A stretch of 41,102 bases of DNA. It comes from an uncultured Eubacteriales bacterium. Its GTDB lineage: Bacteria > Bacillota > Clostridia > Oscillospirales > CAG-272. The notes beneath the pieces were generated by a model. It did not search any database, was not told the DNA's origin, and saw only the letters and a list, made by a program, of their open reading frames with translations. Shown here piece by piece: positions 36,862-41,102 of the stretch (its first letter is position 1; the number at the start of each line of letters is the position of its first letter). The stretch spans positions 1 through 41,102 of the forward strand of contig CAKSEI010000003.1 in the NCBI GenBank assembly GCA_934446285.1, given 5' to 3'. A program made the position numbers and the translations under genes.

Positions 36862-37123
36862 TACGCTTCCTCTTTTCCGGGAAGGTTAAAAGAAAAACAG
36901 TATAGGCAAGCATAAAACCGAGCGCGTATAATATCATAGCGGCAATACTGCCTTTTTCAAGACATTTTTCGACAACGCCGAGCGCAAATCCGACAGCAAA
37001 TGTTCCCGCTGCGAAACGGCTGTTCTTTCTTTCGGTGCACGGTCTTTTAAGAATATTTAAAAGTAGGATAAACATTGCCGAGTCGAGCATTGCAATCATA
37101 ATAATTTCCAAAACCGATTTCAT
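36848..37123 (-). CDS. Small membrane protein of unknown function
   Basis: A 91-residue hydrophobic protein with about three helices (near 4-24, 37-52 and 58-80) and a strongly basic C terminus (PEKRKRNENR). I do not recognise a family. It begins three bases after the aminotransferase stop and overlaps the DUF1275 gene, so it is tightly coupled to both. It may assist the YoaK-type protein or form a small multidrug-type pore; neither is supported by a motif. Its pairing with DUF1275 is the main clue. Confidence 0.65.
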   Translation of the reverse strand: MKSVLEIIMIAMLDSAMFILLLNILKRPCTERKNSRFAAGTFAVGFALGVVEKCLEKGSIAAMILYALGFMLAYTVFLLTFPEKRKRNENR

Positions 37124-37126
37124 TTT

Positions 37127-38407
37127 TTAAGACCTTACTTTCATAATTGTTTTTATACTGATAAGCTTGGTGCAAAGGCACAAAACTTTGATAGCTTCCG
37201 TAATCTCCCGCACAGTGGCAAAAGAAGGCGCCAATCTTATATTTCTGTCTTCCGGGTCGTATCCGTGCGGATATGAAGAACCGGCCGGTGTAAATTTCAC
37301 ACCGTATTTTTCGCACATCTTCACAACGGCCTTGGCGCAACCCGGCATCGTATTAAAAGAAAGAAAATATCCGCCGGCAGGAGTTGTCCAATCGGCAATA
37401 CCTGTGTCTCCGAGTTCCTTTTCGAGCGTTCTGTATACCGCATCAAATTTAGGCTTTAAAATATCCGCGTGTTTTTTCATATGAGCCTTAAGTCCTGCAC
37501 TGCCCTTAAAAAAGCGCGCGTGCCGCAACTGATTTATTTTATCGGGGCCGATGGAAGCAAAATACATAAACGAGCGAATATCAATTAGGTTGGCGGGACT
37601 TGCCGCCACGGCGGAAATTCCCGAACCCGGGAAAGTAACCTTGCTTGTTGAACAGAACTCATAGACAAGATCGGCATTCCCCGCCTTTTCACACTCTTCG
37701 ATTATATCCGGGATCTCAGCACATTCACCCTCAAAACAGTGTACACAATAGGCGTTATCCCAAAATATCCGAAAATCTTCCGCCGCAGGTTTCAGCCTTG
37801 CAAAACGCCGGACAACCGTATCGCTGAAAACAATGCCTGTCGGGTTTTGATACTTAGGCACACACCAAATTCCCTTGACGCCCGGGTCTTTTATCAGTTT
37901 TTCTACCATATCCATATCCGGTCCGTTGTCATTCATCTTCACGGGAATCAGTTCAAAGCCGAAATGCTCTGTGATAGCAAAATGACGGTCATATCCCGGG
38001 ACAGGACACAAGAATTTGCGATTGTTAACCTCCTGCCACGGTATACCGCCGCAAATGCCGTCCGTCATACCGTGGTTTACAAGCTGATACATCAGCGTTA
38101 AGCTGCTGTTTCCTCCGACAAGTGTGTGCATTACATGCGTTCCCATCATATGAGCCAGTAAGCGCCTTGCTTCCGGAATTCCGTCAGGTCCTCCGTAATT
38201 CCTGCAATCCATACCGTTTTCACTGTCCAAAATACTTCTATGATCTAACACATCAAGCATAGGAAGCGAAAGGGCAAGCTGCTCGGCAGAAGGCTTTCCG
38301 CGGGAAAGGTCAAGTGAAAGTCCGTTTCCGGCAATTTCTTCAAGTTTCTTTTCGCATTTCTCTTTTTCCGATACCAATGTATACGTATCGGCTTCGTAAA
38401 AATTCAT
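37127..38407 (-). CDS. PLP-dependent aminotransferase, type Ic (aspartate/alanine-type)
   Basis: A 426-residue fold-type I aminotransferase of the group sometimes called type Ic aspartate aminotransferase. It shows LDLSRGKPSAEQL near the N terminus, NYGGPDGIPEARRLL, VGGNSSLTLMYQLV, PVPGYDRHFAI, PKYQNPTGIVFS, WDNAYCVHCF and the PLP lysine in CSTSKVTFPGSGIS. The C terminus has FTPAGSSYPHGYDPEDRNIRLA. It transfers an amino group between an amino acid and a 2-oxoacid; the donor is unknown. AAGGAG lies seven bases before the ATG. It is divergent from a LysR regulator that probably controls it, and leads an operon with two membrane proteins. Confidence 0.9.
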   Translation of the reverse strand: MNFYEADTYTLVSEKEKCEKKLEEIAGNGLSLDLSRGKPSAEQLALSLPMLDVLDHRSILDSENGMDCRNYGGPDGIPEARRLLAHMMGTHVMHTLVGGNSSLTLMYQLVNHGMTDGICGGIPWQEVNNRKFLCPVPGYDRHFAITEHFGFELIPVKMNDNGPDMDMVEKLIKDPGVKGIWCVPKYQNPTGIVFSDTVVRRFARLKPAAEDFRIFWDNAYCVHCFEGECAEIPDIIEECEKAGNADLVYEFCSTSKVTFPGSGISAVAASPANLIDIRSFMYFASIGPDKINQLRHARFFKGSAGLKAHMKKHADILKPKFDAVYRTLEKELGDTGIADWTTPAGGYFLSFNTMPGCAKAVVKMCEKYGVKFTPAGSSYPHGYDPEDRNIRLAPSFATVREITEAIKVLCLCTKLISIKTIMKVRS

Positions 38408-38439
38408 TTTATCACTCCTTGACTTTCGGTGACGAATAT

Positions 38440-38509
38440 ATTATAATACACTGTAATGTATGTGTAAAATGTATGTTGGATATATACATAATATCTTTGT
38501 GACATACAT
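38440..38509. promoter_or_regulatory. Divergent promoter region with ATGTATGT/ACATACAT repeats
   Basis: ATGTATGT occurs directly repeated at 38456-38463 and 38469-38476, and its complement ACATACAT at 38502-38509. A minus-strand TATAAT (38440-38445) sits just beyond, placing the repeats over the -35 region of the aminotransferase promoter. This fits binding by the adjacent LysR regulator. Confidence 0.55.
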
Positions 38510-38526
38510 AAGAGAAGAAGTTTGGA

Positions 38527-39414
38527 ATGTATATAAGCTATGATTATTACCGTATTTTTTATTATGTAGCAAAATACGGAAATGTGTCGCAGGCAGCAAA
38601 GCTCCTGTTAAACAATCAGCCGAATATGACGCGAACCATTAAAAAATTAGAAGCCGAACTCGGCTGCCCGCTGTTTTTACGCTCAAAAAAAGGAATGAAA
38701 CTGACCCCGGAAGGCGAAAGGCTTTATGAGCATATCCGAATTGCCATGGAGCATATAGACGCGGGCGAGGCGGAGCTTACGGAAAGCCGTAACCTGCAAA
38801 ACGGAACGGTATATATTGCTGCCAGTGAGGTAGCGCTGCGTTGCCTGCTTTTACCCGTGCTTAAAAAATACCGCATTTTGTATCCCGGTATTCACATCCG
38901 TATCAGCAACCATTCTACGCCGCAGGCTATCGGCGCTCTCAAGGACGGGTCGGCAGATATTGCTGTCGTTACCACGCCTACCGTACACACCGCCTCACTG
39001 GTAGAAACAGTTGTAAGACCCATAACCGAAGTTGCCGTCTGTTCGCCGTATTTTAAAGAGCTTGGGGACAAACAAACATCTCTTTCGGAGCTTATAAATT
39101 TTCCGCTGATTTCGCTTGGCAAGGATACAAAATCCTTTGAGTTTTATTCAGCGCTTTTTGCCGCGCACGGTCTTCCGTACAAGCCTGACATTGAGGCATT
39201 TACAGCAGATCAAATCCTTCCCATGGTTGCGGCTGATCTGGGTATAGGTTTTGTCCCTGAGGAATTTTTAAGAGAGGGAGACGGCATATGCCGCATAAAA
39301 CTTGAAGAAAAAATTCCGAAACGGAGTATTGTTATAATAAAAAGAAAAGAACAGCCGCTCAGTGTGGCTGCCAAAGAGTTGGAACGGATGATCCGGGAAT
39401 GCGGAAATCAGTAA
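38527..39414 (+). CDS. LysR-family transcriptional regulator
   Basis: A 295-residue LTTR. The N-terminal winged HTH is clear (YYRIFYYVAKYGNVSQAAKLL, then NMTRTIKKLEAELGCPLF), followed by a linker helix and a periplasmic-binding-like effector domain (VYIAASEVALRCLLLPVL, DGSADIAVVTTP, VAADLGIGFVPEEFL). Length is normal. It is divergent from the aminotransferase with 119 bases between, the standard LTTR-target layout, so it likely activates that operon in response to a metabolite. Base composition is lower in G+C than the core, like the rest of 36-39.4 kb. Confidence 0.92.
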   Translation: MYISYDYYRIFYYVAKYGNVSQAAKLLLNNQPNMTRTIKKLEAELGCPLFLRSKKGMKLTPEGERLYEHIRIAMEHIDAGEAELTESRNLQNGTVYIAASEVALRCLLLPVLKKYRILYPGIHIRISNHSTPQAIGALKDGSADIAVVTTPTVHTASLVETVVRPITEVAVCSPYFKELGDKQTSLSELINFPLISLGKDTKSFEFYSALFAAHGLPYKPDIEAFTADQILPMVAADLGIGFVPEEFLREGDGICRIKLEEKIPKRSIVIIKRKEQPLSVAAKELERMIRECGNQ

Positions 39415-39542
39415 TTCCGCACGCATATCGACTGCTGCGATGAAAGCGGAGATATAACCGACAGGCATACAGCCTTATGTTATGCGCTCGTTTTTTTAGC
39501 TTGTGACAAGTAATTTGAATGAAAATTTCAAGCAAAGAAAAA

Positions 39543-39575
39543 CGCTCAAAGTCGCATAAACAAAGGCTTTGAGCG
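39543..39575 (-). terminator. Terminator of tRNA-Leu
   Basis: On the minus strand CGCTCAAAG and CTTTGAGCG (39543-39551 and 39567-39575) pair, followed by TTTTTCTTT. The 3' flank starts two bases after the tRNA. Confidence 0.85.
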
Positions 39576-39576
39576 A

Positions 39577-39663
39577 TGGTGCGGGTAATAGGACTTGAAC
39601 CTACATGGAGTTGCCCCCACTAGAACCTGAATCTAGCGCGTCTACCAATTCCGCCATACCCGC
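39577..39663 (-). tRNA. tRNA-Leu (anticodon CAG), CCA encoded
   Basis: A type II tRNA of 87 bases on the minus strand. Acceptor stem GCGGGTA (39657-39663) pairs with TACCCGC (39581-39587), anticodon stem CTAGA/TCTAG has loop TTCAGGT with anticodon CAG, the long variable arm is TGGGGGCAACTCCA, and the T-arm is AGGTTCAAGTCCT. CCA is encoded (39577-39579). It reads CUG. Confidence 0.95.
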
Positions 39664-39713
39664 GTATAAAAACCGCAGCCGCGAAAAAGGCGGCAAGGGT
39701 CATTTACCTTGCT

Positions 39714-39742
39714 ATTCTATCACAAGGCGAGCTTTTTGTCAA
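39714..39742 (-). promoter_or_regulatory. Promoter of tRNA-Leu
   Basis: On the minus strand TTGACA (39737-39742), 17 bases, TAGAAT (39714-39719), 51 bases before the mature tRNA 5' end. Confidence 0.78.
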
Positions 39743-39859
39743 TAGATTTGCGGCAGCTTTTTATTGATAAATGTGAGTGCGATGCGCCCGGGTGCGGTAA
39801 GGATATAAAAAGGTTTTCATCCGGATATACAGTCGGGCAATTATATATTCCTATCAATA

Positions 39860-40085
39860 TACAGAAGCTTTTGCGCAGCTTTTCCCTCGTAAAAGCTGCC
39901 GAAGCCTTTAAAATCCACGAGCCTTTAAAAAGGCTCGACCCAAACTTCTGATAATAGGGTAAGCGAGAGCGTTCCTCAAACAAAAAACTTTTGATAACGT
40001 GATAAGTTAAAGTGTTCCTTATTCAAAAGTTTTTGCCGAGCTTTTTCGGGAAAGCTCGCGCAGCTTTTCTCCCGAAAAAGCTGCC
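39860..40085. repeat. Interspersed repeat cluster (R2 type) upstream of recG
   Basis: A gene-free region between the tRNA-Leu promoter and recG. It contains an R2-type unit (about 39895-39960; GAGCCTTTAAAAAGGCTC hairpin followed by GACCCAAACTT) in the orientation of the 7.5-kb copies, and AGCTTTTTCGGGAAAGCT-type hairpins near 40040-40085. No promoter for recG is obvious. Confidence 0.75.
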
Positions 40086-40112
40086 GTGATAATCAAAGAA
40101 AGGAGAACTGCC

Positions 40113-41102
40113 ATGGATATGAATTCGCCCGTGACGGAGATAGCGGGAATAGGTCCGAAGAAGGCGGAGGCGTTCGCCCGTCTCGGTGTTACCGACATAC
40201 GATCGCTGCTTTATCATCTCCCGCGCGCATATGAGCACAGAGGGAACATCGTTGCGCTCAAGGACGCACGGGACGGCATGACCGCCGGCGTTATTCTGAC
40301 TGTCGCACGTGAGCCGGTGAGCGTCACGGTGCGCGGGCACAAAACGCTTACAAAGGTCACGGCATTTGACAGCGCGCGCAAAGCCGAGCTGACATTCTTT
40401 AATCAGGGATATCTAAAGGACGTGCTGCACACGGGCGCGACATACCGCTTCTGGGGAAAAATCTCCGTAACAGGCGGCAGGATATCCATGACCTGCCCCA
40501 CCGTCGAGCCGATAAGACCGGGAAAAAAGCTGCCCGAATTCGTTCCCGTCTATCCGCTCAGCGCGCCGCTCAGCACATATCAGGTGCGCGATGCGGTGCA
40601 AAAGGCGCTTTCCGCCTGCAAAGTTGACGACTGCGACCTGCTGCCCGGGTATATCAGGGAAAAGATGGGGCTGATGAGCCTTTGCGAGGCTCTGCATGCG
40701 GTGCATATGCCGCGCGACTACGCCATGCTCGAGGCGGGGCGAAAATACTTCGCCTTTGAGGAGTTATATCTTTTTGCGTGCGCCGCATCGTACACAAAAG
40801 GCTCGGACGCAGACCTGCGCGCGCCACGGCTGAAAAAGCCCGATTTTACGCCGTTTTTCTCAGCGCTTCCCTTTGAATTCACGGGTGCGCAGAAGAGGTG
40901 CGCGCGTGATATCGCCGCCGACCTTACGGGCGGGGACAAGCCCATGGCGCGGCTGCTCTCGGGAGACGTCGGCAGCGGTAAGACCGCACTCGCGGCTTTT
41001 GCCGCATATATCGCGTGCACAAACGGCAGACAATGCGCCCTGATGGCGCCGACCGAAGTGCTCGCTTCTCAGCATTATAAGGATTTATCCGAGCTTTTTT
41101 CC
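40113..41102 (+). CDS. recG: ATP-dependent DNA helicase RecG, N-terminal part
   Basis: The first 330 codons of RecG are in the window; the gene continues beyond the right edge. The N terminus has the helix-hairpin-helix-like wedge start ITEIAGIGPKKAEAF (here VTEIAGIGPKKAEAF) and HLPRAYEHR. An OB-fold wedge domain follows (VTAFDSARKAELTFFNQGYL), then LPEFVPVYPLSAPLS and the helicase core with Walker A SGDVGSGKTALA (about residue 289) and motif Ia LMAPTEVLASQHY. RecG remodels stalled forks and Holliday junctions. The ATG at 40113 has AAAGGAG eight bases upstream. Confidence 0.93.
   Translation, partial: MDMNSPVTEIAGIGPKKAEAFARLGVTDIRSLLYHLPRAYEHRGNIVALKDARDGMTAGVILTVAREPVSVTVRGHKTLTKVTAFDSARKAELTFFNQGYLKDVLHTGATYRFWGKISVTGGRISMTCPTVEPIRPGKKLPEFVPVYPLSAPLSTYQVRDAVQKALSACKVDDCDLLPGYIREKMGLMSLCEALHAVHMPRDYAMLEAGRKYFAFEELYLFACAASYTKGSDADLRAPRLKKPDFTPFFSALPFEFTGAQKRCARDIAADLTGGDKPMARLLSGDVGSGKTALAAFAAYIACTNGRQCALMAPTEVLASQHYKDLSELFS

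Noticed and set aside
1..41102. Noc binding site ATTTCCCGGGAAAT
   Set aside because: Several CCCGGG cores were inspected but none had the required A/T flanks.

Overview
The window is most consistent with the replication-origin region of an anaerobic, Gram-positive Clostridia-type bacterium, probably an uncultured gut lineage. This is inferred from the rpmH-rnpA-yidD-yidC-jag / dnaA-dnaN-recF-remB-gyrB-gyrA order, a Noc-type ParB paralogue, parS sites, ThyX, ECF-type vitamin uptake and a PerR-rubrerythrin operon. Codon use in the core favours ATA and GC-ending codons.

Layout. 1-186 is the start of a ROK sugar kinase (minus). 350-5726 is a plus-strand block: noc, three parS sites, parA, parB, a divergent serS, a small membrane protein and a membrane-anchored MORN-repeat protein. 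A MITE-like element and a DUF559 nuclease-like gene lead to thyX. A repeat-rich gap (7.2-8.0 kb) separates thyX from the minus-strand run recX, recA, gyrA, gyrB, remB, recF, dnaN, dnaA. The dnaA-dnaN spacer (16774-17124) is the likely origin and is packed with an unusual TGTCGG motif. From 18.7 kb the plus-strand operon rpmH, rnpA, yidD, yidC, jag runs to a strong terminator at 21.5 kb. A second repeat gap carries an inverted copy of the MITE-like element.

From 22 to 35 kb the genes are accessory: an acyl-CoA ligase with an E2-like acyltransferase lacking its catalytic His; an M14 peptidase; membrane proteins and the 5'-nucleotidase YfbR; a cobalamin-riboswitch-controlled pair made of a transcobalamin-like (DUF4430) lipoprotein and an ECF S-component; a MATE exporter; a TPR-like membrane protein; an SGNH hydrolase; and perR with two rubrerythrin genes. 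tRNA-Gly (35.6 kb) and tRNA-Leu (39.6 kb) bracket a visibly A+T-richer segment holding a decayed purA, a YoaK-family protein, a type Ic aminotransferase and a divergent LysR regulator. The window ends inside recG.

Themes. Replication initiation, origin segregation, gyrase and RecA are within about 20 kb, but the parABS block points towards the origin instead of away from it, and the usual mnmE-mnmG-rsmG genes are missing after jag. Gene junctions carry several families of hairpin-forming interspersed repeats, including an exact 41-bp sequence in three copies, two of them inverted around the dnaA block. These repeats are plausible rearrangement points. All functional calls come from reading the sequence; no database search was run.
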